Shown: one piece after another, positions 29,583 through 42,120 of the stretch | Numbering within the stretch: the first letter of the stretch is position 1 | How the letters are laid out: each line of letters starts with the position of its first letter | Assembly: GCA_009667805.1 (NCBI GenBank) | Contig: RXON01001570.1 | Span: forward strand, 1 to 64,000 | Reading direction: 5' to 3' | From: Leptobrachium leishanense | Lineage: Eukaryota > Chordata > Amphibia > Anura > Megophryidae | DNA length: 64,000 nucleotides | Program-made: the position numbers and the translations under genes | Notes under the pieces: generated by a model | The model's input: only the letters and a program-made list of their open reading frames with translations | Told to the model about the DNA's origin: nothing | Database searches by the model: none

Positions 29583-32500
29583 ATAATGGTGTACAGCCCC
29601 GCGGGGCCTGCTCTACCTTCGTCTCTCTTGCAGAGAGATGGGCTCTCCCGCGGTATCTCCCGCGGTATGCAGGAGCACGAAACAAAAAAGTGCTTAGTTG
29701 AGTTGTTCATAATTCTTTATTTTTATTTTATATATGATGTGGTTACATATGTCATGTTATCTTACGATTTGGTGGCGGTTGCCACGGTGGGCGCCTGTTG
29801 TACTGTTCTCGGATCTGGCTTCCCCCGAATACTCTCACCCTAAGTTCCAATCTCTTGGTTTCCCCAATCGTACGGAGATCCCGTTATCCCCTTCTTTCTC
29901 TTCCCCTCTGTATCTGCTCTGTACTTCACCATACCTTTTTCTCTCCTCTTCTTTCCCTCTCTTTTTCTCCATTGCCTCTGGACTGGGGGCCTCTTCCATG
30001 TTCTTTCTTAGCTATAAAACTCCTGATATGTAATGATTCCTGAGGTATTAGTATTGTCAATGAATGTGAAGGGCCTCAACTCGCCCCGAAAGCACCGGTT
30101 GCTCTTTAGGGATCTGAAGCGGAAATCTGCTAGTATAGCCTTTTTGCAGGAAATGCGGATGCCTCGGACTGCAGCTTATCGTCTGGACGCCCGTCCATAT
30201 TGTAGAGTATATACCTCCTGTGCCTTGCCGAAGCGAAACGGCGTTGCCATAGCCTTACATAACTCTCGTCCACTGTTGGTGGAAGAAGTCCACATGGATG
30301 CGGCGGGTAGATACCTCCTAGTGAAGGGGACGGTTGCCACGCGATGGTACTCTCTTTTGTCGGTATATGCGCCTAACGGCTCGGACGCAACATTTTGGAA
30401 GGAGTTGTCCTCCTTTGTGGCGAGCCATGCGTGGGGTACGCTGATTGTTGGCGGAGATTTTAATGCTACTCTCTGTCCACCGTTGGACAGATCTACCTGC
30501 CCTCGGCTGACCTCGGCGCATGCCTTGTCCTCACAGGATCGTCAATTCTATGGGTTTGTAACTGACCAATGACCATCAGCTGTGTGATGTGTGGCGTCTG
30601 CATCATCCGTCGGTCAAGGATTATACCTTCTATTCTGCGCCGCATTCGTCGTACTCACGAATTGATTATGTGCTGGTTTCGTCCGATTGCATGCCGCAGA
30701 TACTCACCTCTCGGATCGGTTCCATTACATGGTCTGACCACGCAGACGTATCCATTACCTTACAACCATTACATAAGGGCGGGGAGGGGAGACGATGGAG
30801 ACTAGACCCAATACTTTTGCAACAACCTGAAATCCGAATGATAGTTAAAGATGCTCTGACGGACTACTCTGCTCTAAACGAGACCCCGGATGTCTCTATA
30901 GCAGTGCTGTGGGAGGCACACAAAGCTGTCACGAGAGGGGTGCTTATTAGTCAGGCCGCCTACCGTAAAAAAGAAAAATTGAAAGACATCCTCACCCTCC
31001 AAGCTAAATTAAGAGAGCAAGAATTGACACATAAAGCGGAACCGGAGGAAGCTACTTATCTTCTTTTGTCGCAAACGAGGATGGATCTTAATAGGCTTTT
31101 CATAGAGGATGCGGGCTGAGCGCTCCCGTGGTCCAAACAGAGGTACTTTGAACGCTCCAATAAAATAGATACTCCCCTTGCTCGCAAAATTAAACCAAAA
31201 TACAAATCAAACCAGATTGCTAAAATAGTCGACAAACAGGGATTATCACATGACACCCCCAGTGAGATACGTGACGCTTTCACGGCGTATTTTGCTAAAT
31301 TATATCATCATACCCCTTCTCACTCTGACAGCAATCAGGCACTCTTGACGGATATTGCGGGATACATAACGAACAGTGCTATGCCCCACCTAACCGAACA
31401 ACAGATAGCGGCCCTAGACTCCCCCTTTACGGAGGAAGAAATATGCGAAGTGGTGAGGGAATTAAAACCGAACAAAGCCCCTGGACCTGATGGTCTTACG
31501 GGCCAATATTATAAATGCTTTGCCAGCTCTTTAGTCCCCAGACTATGCTCTCTCTTTAACTCACTCAGAGGTGGAGGCGGGCTTTTGCCGGAGGCCCTCC
31601 TGGCCTCAGTAGTGCTCATACCCAAACCTGGCAAAGATGCTCAAGGCATAGATAACTATAGACCGATCTCACTCCTCAACACGGATATTAAAGTGCTCGC
31701 CAAATTGATGGCGCTCAGATTAGGACCCATGCTCTCCACCCTGATTCACCCGGATCAAGTGGGATTTATGCCCGGGAGACAAGCATTCGAAAACACACGG
31801 AGAGCCGCAGACTTGATATGGTGGGCGTGCTCGCGAAAAGTGCCTTCGTTATTTCTCTCATTGGATGCGGAAAAGGCATTTGATAGAGCAGAATGGCCCT
31901 TTATTTTCCATCTGTTGACGAGTGCGGGCTTCCCGGAGCATTTCTTAGCCCTGACCAGGGCCTTATATGCAAACCCAATGGCTCAGAGCTTGATCCCTGG
32001 TACGGACCCGATTCCCTTCCCGATACATAATGGTACGAGACAGGGCTGCCCGCTTTCACCGTCCTTATTTGCCATATTTCTAGAACCTCTTATGAGGATG
32101 ATTCGCGCTGATGGAGACATCCGGGGTTTTTTAGTGGGAGGACAGCAGTTCAAAGTATCGGCATACGCGGACGATGTATTACTTTCGTTGACTGACCCCG
32201 AGACCTCACTTCCGGCCCTAATGAACCGGCTAACTGAGTATTCACAGATCTCTGGCTATAAAGTTAATGTCACTAAATCTATGATTCTCCCGATCTTAGT
32301 GCCCGCGAGGATGTTGCAGACTCTGACGTCAGGGGTGCCTCTGCAGATTTCCGCTTCAGAACTCCCTTATCTAGGGATTAAATTAACCGGTTTACCTGAA
32401 CGCTTATATGAAGTAAACTATGCCGCGATGTATGCCACGCTCAAATGAGATCTTGAATGTTGGGATAAATATGCTATTTCATGGGTGGGAAGAGTGAATT

Positions 32501-33390
32501 GCATTAAGATGAACGTACTACCACGTCTTTTAGATTATTTTCAAACGATACCTGTGGCACTTGACCCCTCGGATGTCCGCTCGATGCAGGGAGCAATTGA
32601 TGATTTTGTGTGGGCGGGAAGGAGGCATAGCGTGGCTATGGCCACCCTGTATCAGCCTAAACTGCTGGGTGGTCTTGGTCTCCTGAGCCTCTTTTCATAT
32701 TATTATGCAGTTCAGCTCGCCCAGCTGGTGGCATGGCATGGGGGGTCACTACTGGAAGGTCGGTTGAGTTAGAAAGAGCGCTTATGGCCCCTAATCTGCC
32801 GCACCATTGGATCTGGTTAGCACGGGAACACAGACCACTTCTATCCACGAACTGTCCAGCCATTATGAATACCATACGCATCTGGGACAAACTTGCTGCG
32901 AAATGCGAACTTACCACCTTACCTTCACCGTTGACACCAATCTTTCGCAACCGGGAATTCCCTGCAGGTCTGATCCCTTTACCCTTTTAGCCGTTGTGGA
33001 ATGCTGGCTTCCACCGTTTATGCCACCTTTATCAAAAGGATCGCTTTGTTCCATCCGTAATATTTGAACAACAGCTGCCCGGGACTGGGGGCCTTTTTCT
33101 ACCGGAGCGGCAACTACGGGCCTTTGCCTCTCGACGACATATTAAAGCTGCCTCACAGACACCTCTCTCATATTTTGAATCCATTTGCTTAAGAGGTACT
33201 TACCCTAAAGGTTTGATTTCTACCCTATATTATAAACTAACATCACTGATTGATTGGAAAGAACTCCACTACGTGAAAGTATGGGAACGCGACCTGGCAG
33301 AAGTATTGGAGTCGGAAGACTGGCTTGACATCTGGGAAGCTTCCAAGGGTGTTTCACTGTGCACAACCATGCAGGAACAACCGCTGAAAA

Positions 33391-34479
33391 CAGTGGCGTA
33401 GCGTGGGGGGGGCCTCAGGGGCGGTCGCCCCGGGCGCGATTTTCTTAGGGGGCGCAAAATTTCAAAAGAAATTTGAACCACTAATATTTTACAGCAGGGA
33501 TCAGCAAAGTGTCTGACAGTTTTACCCTGCCAGCGTGACCTATGCACTTAGCGTCCAGTAGGGGAGGACAGGAACAGAAATTCTGGTCCTGTCCCGAAAC
33601 TCCTTAACGCTGACATGAGTCACGTGAAGCAGCGCAGCATTATTCTACGGAGCACCCTGTACCACACTTGTCAGCCCCCCCTGAAGTCCTGTTCCAGCAC
33701 CCCCTGCCACTGGCAGCCCTGCAGCCGCTGAACAGGAAGGAGGGAGGGGGGCACCTGCCCTGCAGCACATTTAAATCCAGTCTCCACTAAGCCCCTTGGA
33801 CAGCTCCTCCCCTCCTCCCCTCCACTTAGGTAGACGACACTGTATGACACCAGAGCGGCGTGACCACCACACAGTGAGGGGGTACTGGGGGTACAGGGAG
33901 AGGGTGACTGGAGGTTCGGGGAGAGAATGACTGGGGATACTGGAAAATAGTGACTGGGGATACTTGGCTAGAGAGAGAGTGACTGGGGGTACTGGGAGAA
34001 AGTGGGGGTATTTGGAGAAAGAGTGCGAGAGAGAGTGACTGGGGGTACTTGGAGGGAGTGACTGGGGGTACTTGGAGGAGTGACTGGGGATACTTGGAGG
34101 GAGTGACTGGGGGTACTGGAGAAAGTGGGGGCACCTGGAGAGAGAAGAGTGAGAGAGAGTGCCTGGGGTATTGGGAGAAAGTGGGGTACTGAGAGTGACT
34201 GGGGGTACTGAGAGAGTGACTGGTTATAGTGTGAGTGTGGAACTATGCTAGGGTATACTGGGAAGGGTGACTGTAGCAGTGGCATAGTGTGGTGGGGCAT
34301 GTGTATTTAATTTTTTATTATATCAGTATTTTGTTAATATACAATACATGTGTTTGTAGGGTAAGGGGGTCAATACTCTACTGTGGAAGGGAATCATGGT
34401 GTGTTACTGTGTCCACAGGTTGGGGGGGCGCACAATTCTTGTCTTGCCCCGGGCGCTGACAACCCACGCTACGCCACTG
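33391..34479. mobile_element. hAT MITE in L1 ORF2
   Basis: 1089 bp with ends CAGTGGCGTAGCGTGG and its reverse-complement counterpart (CCACGCTACGCCACTG, with small differences inward), and a perfect 8-bp duplication GCTGAAAA at 33383-33390 and 34480-34487. It separates the L1 ORF2 C-terminal coding sequence, which resumes at 34480. No transposase. The interior contains a G-rich minisatellite. Confidence 0.92.
33885..34230. repeat. GACTGGGGGTACT minisatellite
   Basis: Irregular repeats built from GTGACTGGGGGTACT and GGAGAAAGTGGGGG segments with periods of roughly 25-35 bp, inside the hAT MITE. Open frames in it are by-products of the repeat. Confidence 0.85.
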
Positions 34480-35335
34480 GCTGAAAATGCTCATGCGCTG
34501 GTACATCACACCTACACAACTTGCGCACATGTCCCCAGACCACCCAGATCTTTGCTGGTGATCCTGTGGCTCCAAAGGCACTTTTATCCATATGTGGTGG
34601 GAATGCCCACAAATTAAAAAGTTCTGGACAAACATCCTAGCGATGCTTACTGAAGCACTGGAGAAGGAAGTCCCTAGCGACCCCTGGAATTTGTTGCTTT
34701 CTCGACCCCTGGAGGGCTTCACAAGACATGAAAATAAGCTAATTTCCAAAATCTCGATGGCGGCTAGGCGGGCAGTAGCAGAGGCTTGGCAACACCAGGC
34801 TCTCCCCGTCATGGCTAAAGTTTCTGCTAAAATACAGGACACTAGGATCATGGATGAACTTACAGCTGTTGTAAAACATACTCTACCACAATTTCACAAA
34901 GTATGGGACCCCTGGATTGATGCTGGCTTATAAATGGACCGATTTATTTCAGGTTGTGACTCCACCCATGATGCCCTTGATCATATAACTGTTTTGATTG
35001 TGTATTGACGGTGACCCCCAGTCCTTCTCCTCTCTTTCTTTTCTTTTTTCTCTCCTTCTTTTTCCCCTTTCTCTTTGTTTTCTCTTTCCTCTGCTCTCCC
35101 CCATCCCCTACCTTACACCCTTAATCTCTTCAAATGTTTGGCTTATACAATGCTGACAGAAAACAATTATCGTTTCAATGTTTATTTCTGACTGTCACGG
35201 ATGGCTCTGTTCTGGGGCGCCTGGCAGCAGATTCCTCGCTGCTCGCTGGCCAGGCGCCGAATAATAACGCCACCGGGTGCGCTCCCGTGGGACGCCGGGG
35301 GGCGGAGCCTGGCGTTATGACGCGGACCCGCCGGG

Positions 35336-35375
35336 TTTAAAACCCGGCTTCACTAGTTCGCCGGTGCCCTGACGT
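35336..35375 (+). promoter_or_regulatory. LTR promoter core and R start
   Basis: TTTAAAA at 35336-35342 sits 30 bp upstream of GCCCTGACGT (35366-35375), the expected transcript start. The same arrangement occurs in LTR 2 (R start 40467-40476) and LTR 3 (45568-45577). The R start is complementary to the primer-binding site at 35964-35973. Confidence 0.65.
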
Positions 35376-35446
35376 GGTATTCACTTCCCGCAGAGCTCTT
35401 GTGTTTTTGCTAATTAATCTGTGTCTGACCTTGTTTCTGGCTAACG

Positions 35447-35700
35447 AACCATTCTGTGTATGACTCCTGGCATTGGCAAACGAACCATTCTGTGTATGAC
35501 TCCTGGCATTGGCAAACGAACCATTCTGTGTATGACTCCTGGCATTGGCAAACGAACCATTCTGTGTATGACTCCTGGCATTGGCAAACGAACCATTCTG
35601 TGTATGAATCCTGGCATTGGCAAACGAACCATTCTGTGTATGACTCCTGGCATTGGCGAACGAACCACCCTGTGTATAACCCTTGGTATTGGCATTTACT
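35447..35700 (+). repeat. 36-bp minisatellite in LTR 1, seven units
   Basis: The unit starts GAACCATTCTGTGTATGACT and continues CCTGGCATTGGCAAAC. Six are near-identical; the seventh is diverged (CACCCTGTGTATAACCC). LTR 2 (40550-40800) and LTR 3 (about 45648-45901) also have seven units with private indels. 36 is divisible by three, which explains long repetitive open frames here. Confidence 0.93.
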
Positions 35701-35963
35701 CTTCTCACGGTTCTGCTCTTAACTTTGGTACCGAGGTCAGTCTATGTGGCACCCTAAGCACACATCAGGCTACCTCTGATATTACTAAGGTCCTAGGGAG
35801 AACGAGTACTCTATTCTGTACCTCTGTCTGGTGTTTACCCTTGCTTGTCTATTGTCTGGTTAATTATCTATCTAGTTGTGCCGACCATTCAAGGATCGGA
35901 AGGGTAGAGAGCGGTCTACGTAAAGGGACCACTATCTTGGTATTCAGGGGGATTCGTGACATT

Positions 35964-35973
35964 ACGTCAGGGC
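35964..35973 (+). promoter_or_regulatory. Candidate self-priming primer-binding site, copy 1
   Basis: ACGTCAGGGC starts two bases after the LTR and is the exact reverse complement of the R-start block GCCCTGACGT (35366-35375). Copy 2 has the same site at 41067-41076. Vertebrate Tf1/sushi-type elements are known to prime from their own 5' end. Confidence 0.7.
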
Positions 35974-35975
35974 CA

Positions 35976-37030
35976 ATGGATCCCGCAGACCTCTCTAACC
36001 AGTTGGCACGTATCGCAGCCAGACAAGAGGAGCAGGACCATAGGATGGACCAGATTTCTCTCGCTCTACAAACCCTGTTAAATCGGTCCAATACTGGTAC
36101 CACAAACCCTCCAGACCCAGTATTGCCTAGAGTCAGTTCGGTCTCTCCTGAGAGACATAGGCTTAGTATGAAGGCACCCTTACGCTATGATGGTACACCA
36201 AGCTTATGCCGGGGTTTTCTGACCCAACTCGAGATCTTGTTTGAGAACAACCAGGGTCTTGTATATCTGATAAAGCCAAAGTAGGCTATCTGATTAATCA
36301 TTTAACAGAAAAAGCTTTATTATGGGCTACGCCGTTGTGGGAAAATAAGAAACCCATCATCTATGACTATGAGGGTTTTACCTCTGAGTTAAAACGTACC
36401 TTTGATCCCTCTAGAAGGGCTACCAATGCGGGTAGGTCCTTGTTTCACATTAAACAAGGTAATAGGAGGGTCTCCGACTATGCCATAGAGTTTAAGACTT
36501 TGACGTCAGAGGTGCTTTGGCCGAACGACGTTTTAACCTTAGCCTTTACCGAAGGCCTGAACGAGGCTTTTATGTTTGAGCTGGCTCCCTTAAAATTACC
36601 AGAAAATCTGGACCATTTGATTGACTTTTGCATAGCCATGGACGATCAAATTAGGGAAAGGAGACACCCCAGAGACAGACCCAGAAGGGTCTTGCCTCCT
36701 TTACCCTTATTACCCAGACACACCAGTACGTCAGGTAACCCGGAGAACGCAAAAACAGATATGCCAGTCGTTGAACCTATGCAAATAGGAAAAACGGGTA
36801 TTTCGGAGGCTGAAAGAGCTCACAGAAGAGAAAAGGGGCTCTGCTTCTATTGTGCAGGGGCTGATCATTTCCGCCTTCAATGTCCTCAGAGACCCAGGGT
36901 TAACAGGGGGGAGAGTGGCAAATCGGGTCAAAGAACAGCCAATACCCAGGTTATCGGTTCTCTTTATGCCTCCTTTGTGGATAGTGAAAAAAAAAATCCA
37001 GGATTCTGTTACCGATCTCCCTAACCTGGG
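35976..37030 (+). pseudogene. Gag, internal copy 1
   Basis: Starts MDPADLSNQLARIAARQEEQ with a short coiled-coil-like N-terminus, followed by a Gag block (SLCRGFLTQLEILFENN, LLWATPLWENKKPIIYDYE, VSDYAIEFKTLTSEVLW, HLIDFCIAMDDQIRERR) and a CCHC zinc knuckle CFYCAGADHFRLQC (about 36840-36881). Frame changes occur near 36254 (one C short compared with copy 2) and in the A run near 36990. Gag forms the particle and binds RNA. Confidence 0.88.
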
Positions 37031-40000
37031 AGGGGGTTCACCTCAAGACTGAGGCGTTCTTAGACTCTGGGGCCTCAGGTAATTTCATGGATAAATATTT
37101 TGCTGCCAAAAACCTCTTACCTCTGGTTCTCAAGGAAAAACCTCTAATGGTGGAGGCCATAGATGGTAAACCCCTGTCATGTCCACATATCACTCACGAC
37201 ACTGTCGATGTATGTATGAAAACAGGAGTTTTACACCATGAAACGATAAGATTTCAAATTATTGAATCTCCCTCATGTCCTGTCGTTCTTGGGTTTCCAT
37301 GGTTAACAGAGCACAACCCGGTTATTGATTGGGTCCAGAGAGACATAAAATGTTGGGGTCCTAATTGTCAGTCTAATTGCCTAGGCAGGGTCAATGTGAT
37401 TGGTAGCCTCAATATTGCCACAGCCCCTCCTTTATCCACAGAGGTCCCTGAATGTTATCTGGCATTAAAGGAGGTGTTCTCTAAAGCCAGGACTGAGGTC
37501 CTACCACCACATCGTCCATATGACTGTGCTATTGATTTACTCCCCGGTACGATGCCTCCTAGGGGACATGTATACCCTTTGTCACAAAAAGAAAACGACA
37601 TTATGGAGGAATACATAAGGGAGAATCTAGAGCGAGGATTCATTAGACGGTCCTCCTCTCCAGCAGGAGCAGGTTTCTTTTTTGTCTCCAAAAAAGAGGG
37701 AGATCTGCGACCTTGCATCGATTATAGAGGTTTGAATAGGATAACTATAAGAAATGCATATCCCATACCTCTCATAACAGAATTGTTCGACCGATTAAAA
37801 GGGGCCCGTATATATACGAAGCTCGATTTACGCGGAGCTTACAACCTGGTTAGGGTTAAAAAGGGAGATGAATGGAAAACGGCTTTTAATACACGTAGCG
37901 GGCATTATGAATACCTGGTGATGCCCTTTGGATTATGTAATGCGCCAGCCGTTTTTCAGGACCTCATAAATGACACCCTAAGGGATTTTCTGCAAGAATT
38001 CGTCATAGTATATCTGGATGACATCCTGATATACTCTCCTGATGTGGACACTCATCACGCCCACGTGAAACAAGTATTGAAAAAACTATTGAAGGCTGGA
38101 TTGTATTGTAAACTAGAAAAATGTCTATTCGACATAGAAACAGTGCATTTCCTTGGTTATATAATAACCCCTGAGGGTTTTCAAATGGACCCTAAAAAAC
38201 TCTCAGCAATTCTTGACTGGCCTCTACCCCAAGGGCTTAAAGCCATCCAGAGGTTTCTGGGGTTTACTAACTACTATCGGAGATTCATTAAAGACTTTTC
38301 AGCCTTGGTAGCTCCCCTCACGGCTTTGACAAAGAAAGGGGTGGGAATCAGAAATGGACACCTCAAGCCACTCAAGCCTTTGAGGCACTTAAACAAGCAT
38401 TCACTACTGCCCCTGTTCTCCGACATCCAGATCCGGCTCTGCCTTTCCAAGTAGAAGTTGACGCCTCCGAACTAGGTCTTGGTGCAGTCTTGTCCCAAAG
38501 GGAGGCACCCGACAAACCCTTGCATCCATGCGGCTTCTATTCTCGGAAATTGTCCCCGGCAGAGAAGAACTATGACATTGGAAATAGAGAGTTGTTAGCA
38601 GTCATCTCGGCCTTGGCAGAATGGAGATACTTATTGGAGGGGTCTAGGGACCCCATCGTTATCATAACCGATCATAAGAATCTCACGTACATTGGAGATG
38701 CTAAACGTTTAAATTCCAGACAAGCGAGATGGTCATTGTTTCTTTCAAGTTTTAATTTCGTGCTTACCTATAGACCTGGGTCCAGAAACATTAAAGCAGA
38801 CGCCTTATCGAGACAGTATGAATCTTATGAACATAATATCCAAGATCAGCATCCCATTGTACCCCAGGAAAGGATTATAGCCTCTACCACAATTAGTGTC
38901 TCGTCTCCTCTAGTGAAAAGGTTGCAGACCGTCCAGGGTGCAGCTCCTGGGGGGAAACCTCCCGCGAAACTCTTTGTACCTGAGAACGAAAGAGAGGAAG
39001 TACTTAACGTTTATCATGACAATAAAACCTCTGGGCATATGGGTATCACCAAAACAGTGGCTAGTATCAGTAAACTCCTCTGGTGGCCCACGTTGCGCCG
39101 AGACGTTAAAGATTACATAGCTGTGTGCGAGGTGTGCACAAGACATAAAAGTCCCAAAACAGCACCCATTGGTTTACTCCAGCCTTTGCCGATCCCCGAA
39201 CGCCCATGGTCGCATGTAGCCATGGATTTTATAGTAGATTTACCTGAGTCAAGAGGGAATACAGTTATACTTACGGTCATAGATCGATTCTCCAAGATGG
39301 GTCACTATGTGCCTCTTCGGAAACTACCTTCGGCAGCCGAACTGGTGCCCATATTCATTTCCAACGTGGTTCGCATACACGGTGTTCCTCTGGAGATTGT
39401 CTCTGATAGGGGACACAATTCGTCTCCAGATTCTGGAAAGGGTTTTGTAAGAATGTGGGGATAGACTTATCCTTCTCTTCGGCCTATCACCCCCAGACCA
39501 ACGGAGCAGCAGAACGAGCCAACCAAAATATAGAGAAATATCTCAGGTGCTTTATATCAGAACAACAAAATAACTGGTCAGACCTGTTACCTTGGGCAGA
39601 GTATGCTTTGAACAGTGCAGTAAGTGAATCCACAGGACATTCCCCTTTCTTCACTGTTTATGGTTTTGATCCTCCCGTGCTCCCCGCTACGTTTCCTGAT
39701 ACCACGATTCCTGCTTTGGATGAGCATTTGGCATCATTGAAAGAGACTTGGGAGAGAGTCAAACGGGCACTGGAAGAGAGTAGTGCCATCCAGAAAACCA
39801 AGGCCGACAGACACAGGAGGCAGGCACCCGTGTATCAAGTTGGGGACAGGGTTTGGCTTTCTTCACGGAATATCAAGCTCTTAGTGCCTTCCATGAAGTT
39901 GGCACCTAGATATATCGGCCCCTATAAGATTCTGCGGCGACTCAACCCTGTCTCCTATGCTTTGGCGTTACCCCCCCATATCAGGATACACAATGTGTTC

Positions 40001-40293
40001 CACGTAAGCCTTTTGAAACCGTTGTTGTGTAACCGGTACACCAAGGTCCGTGCTCCACCTCCTCCTGTCTCTGTGGAGGGCCAGGAGGAGTACGAGGTTG
40101 AGGCCATTCTGGATGCCAGAAAGTCTAGGGGGTCCTTACAGTACTTGGTCGATTGGGTGGGTTACGGTCCAGAGGATCGTTCTTGGATTCCGGCTGCAGA
40201 GGTCCATGCCCCTCGGTTGGTGAAGGCCTTCTATTTGGCGCACCCCCGTGCCCCTGGGGGTCGTCCAGTGGCCGCCCGTAGAGGGGGGGGTTC
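37031..40293 (+). pseudogene. Pol, internal copy 1 (protease to chromodomain)
   Basis: Protease AFLDSGASGNFMD; RT CIDYRGLNRITIRNAYPIP, LDLRGAYNLVRVKKGDEWK, MPFGLCNAPAVF and VIVYLDDILIYSP (about 38005-38037); RNase H VDASELGLGAVLSQR; integrase zinc site with YHDNKTSGHMGITK and CEVCTRHK; core MDFIVDLPES, VSDRG and NGAAERANQN; GPY/F RYIGPYKILRRLNPVSYAL; and chromodomain YEVEAILDARKSRGSLQYLV (about 40095-40205). Frame changes occur near 38347 and near 39415, the latter shared with copy 2. The last frame runs into LTR 2. A polypurine tract GTAGAGGGGGGGG precedes LTR 2. Confidence 0.9.
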
Positions 40294-41064
40294 TGTCACG
40301 GATGGCTCTGTTCTGGGGCGCCTGGCAGCAGATTCCTCGCTGCTCGCTGGCCAGGCGCCGAATAATAACGCCACCGGGTGCGCTCACGTGGGACGCCGGG
40401 GGGCGGAGCCTGGCGTTATGACGCGGACCCGCCGGGTTTAAAACCCGGCTTCACTAGTTCGCCGGTGCCCTGACGTGGTATTCACTTCCCGCAGAGCTCT
40501 TGTGTTTTTGGCTAATTTATATCTGTGTCTGACCTTGTTTCTGGCTAACGAACCATTCTGTGTATGACTCCTGGCATTGGCAAACGAACCATTCTGTGTA
40601 TGACTCCTGGCATTGGCAAACGAACCATTCTGTGTATGACTCCTGGCATTGGCAAACGAACCATTCTGTGTATGACTCCTGGCATTGGCAAACGAACCAT
40701 TCTGTGTATGATCCTGGCATTGGCAAACGAACCATTCTGTGTATGACCCCTGGCATTGGCGAACGAACCACCCTGTGTATAACCCTTGGTATTGGCATTT
40801 ACTCTTCTCACGGTTCTGCTCTTAACTTTGGTACCGAGGTCAGTCTATGTGGCACCCTAAGCACACATCAGGCTACCTCTGATATTACTAAGGTCCTAGG
40901 GAGAACGAGTACTCTATTCTGTACCTCTGTCTGGTGTTTACCCTTGCTTGTCTATTGTCTGGTTAATTATCTATCTAGTTGTGCCGACCATTCAAGGATC
41001 GGAAGGGTAGAGAGCGGTCTACGTAAAGGGACCACTATCTTAGTATTCAGGGGGATTCGTGACA
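40294..41064 (+). repeat. Gypsy array LTR 2
   Basis: 771 bp, shared between the two internal copies: 3' LTR of copy 1 and 5' LTR of copy 2. It shares two derived states with LTR 3 against LTR 1. Confidence 0.93.
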
Positions 41065-41078
41065 TTACGTCAGGGCCA

Positions 41079-42120
41079 ATGGATCCCGCAGACCTCTCTA
41101 ACCAGTTGGCACGTATCGCAGCCAGACAAGAGGAGCAGGACCATAGGATGGACCAGATTTCTCTCGCTCTACAAACCCTGTTAAATCGGTCCAATACTGG
41201 TACCACAAACCCTCCAGACCCAGTATTGCCTAGAGTCAGTTCGGTCTCTCCTGAGAGACATAGGCTTAGTATGAAGGCACCCTTACGCTATGATGGTACA
41301 CCAAGCTTATGCCGGGGTTTTCTGACCCAACTCGAGATCTTGTTTGAGAACAACCCAGGGTCTTGTATATCTGATAAAGCCAAAGTAGGCTATCTGATTA
41401 ATCATTTAACAGAAAAAGCTTTATTATGGGCTACGCCGTTGTGGGAAAATAAGAAACCCATCATCTATGACTATGAGGGTTTTACCTCTGAGTTAAAACG
41501 TACCTTTGATCCCTCTAGAAGGGCTACCAATGCGGGTAGGTCCTTGTTTCACATTAAACAAGGTAATAGGAGGGTCTCCGACTATGCCATAGAGTTTAAG
41601 ACTTTGACGTCAGAGGTGCTTTGGCCGAACGACGTGTTAACCTTAGCCTTTACCGAAGGCCTGAACGAGGCTTTTATGTTTGAGCTGGCTCCCTTAAAAT
41701 TACCAGAAAATCTGGACCATTGATTGACTTTTGCATAGCCATGGACGATCAAATTAGGGAAAGGAGACACCCCAGAGACAGACCCAGAAGGGTCTTGCCT
41801 CCTTTACCCTTATTACCCAGACACACCAGTACGTCAGGTAACCCGGAGAACGCAAAAACAGATATGCCAGTCGTTGAACCTATGCAAATAGGAAAAACGG
41901 GTATTTCAGAGGCTGAAAGAGCTCACAGAAGAGAAAAGGGGCTCTGCTTCTATTGTGCAGGGGCTGATCATTTCCGCCTTCAATGTCCTCAGAGACCCAG
42001 GGTTAACAGGGGGGAGAGTGGCAAATCGGGTCAAAGAACAGCCAATACCCAGGTTATCGGTTCTCTTTATGCCTCCTTTGTGGATAGTGAGAAAAAAAAA
42101 TCCAGGATTCTGTTACCGAT
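41079..42120 (+). pseudogene. Gag, internal copy 2
   Basis: Same protein as in copy 1, start MDPADLSNQLARIAARQEEQ. The copy 1 defect near 36254 is absent; instead one T is missing near 41720, so the frame ends after LKLPENLDH and resumes one base over. From 41720 a single frame of 815 residues runs through the zinc knuckle, protease, RT and RNase H to 44167, which shows Gag and Pol can be one frame in this family. Confidence 0.88.

Larger units (their letters stand above)
30033..34933 (+). pseudogene. L1 ORF2 (endonuclease and reverse transcriptase), broken
   Basis: Endonuclease: VLSMNVKGLNSPRKHRLLF, AFLQEMRM (mutated QET/E motif), LIVGGDFNATL, then SRIDYVLVS and TWSDHADVSI (about 30732-30749). 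A frame change near 30555 precedes the last two. RT: NKAPGPDGLTGQYYK, YRPISLLNTDIKVLAK, SLDAEKAFDRAEWPF, GTRQGCPLSPSLFAIFLEPL and AYADDVLLSL (catalytic pair at 32161-32175). C-terminus: HMWWECPQIKKFW after the hAT insertion. In-frame stops at 31117-31119, 32446-32448 and 32770-32772, and the hAT at 33391, destroy it. ORF2 ends at 34933. Confidence 0.9.
35193..35961 (+). repeat. Gypsy array LTR 1
   Basis: 769 bp, TGTCACGGATG to CGTGACA. Contains a TATA-like box (35336-35342), a predicted R start at 35366 and seven 36-bp minisatellite units. It differs from LTR 2 and 3 at shared positions (CTCCCGTGGG here, CTCACGTGGG in both others; CTTGGTATTC here, CTTAGTATTC in both others). Confidence 0.93.

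Noticed and set aside
33826..34300. Minus-strand proline- and serine-rich frames
   Set aside because: Translations of the G-rich minisatellite within the hAT MITE.
35447..35700. 36-bp direct repeats resembling a CRISPR array
   Set aside because: Units are contiguous with no unique spacers, lie inside an LTR, and the window is eukaryotic.
35441..35708. Minus-strand open frames in the LTRs (SFANARSHTQNG-type repeats)
   Set aside because: They arise because the minisatellite unit of 36 bp is divisible by three; the same DNA is open in other frames.
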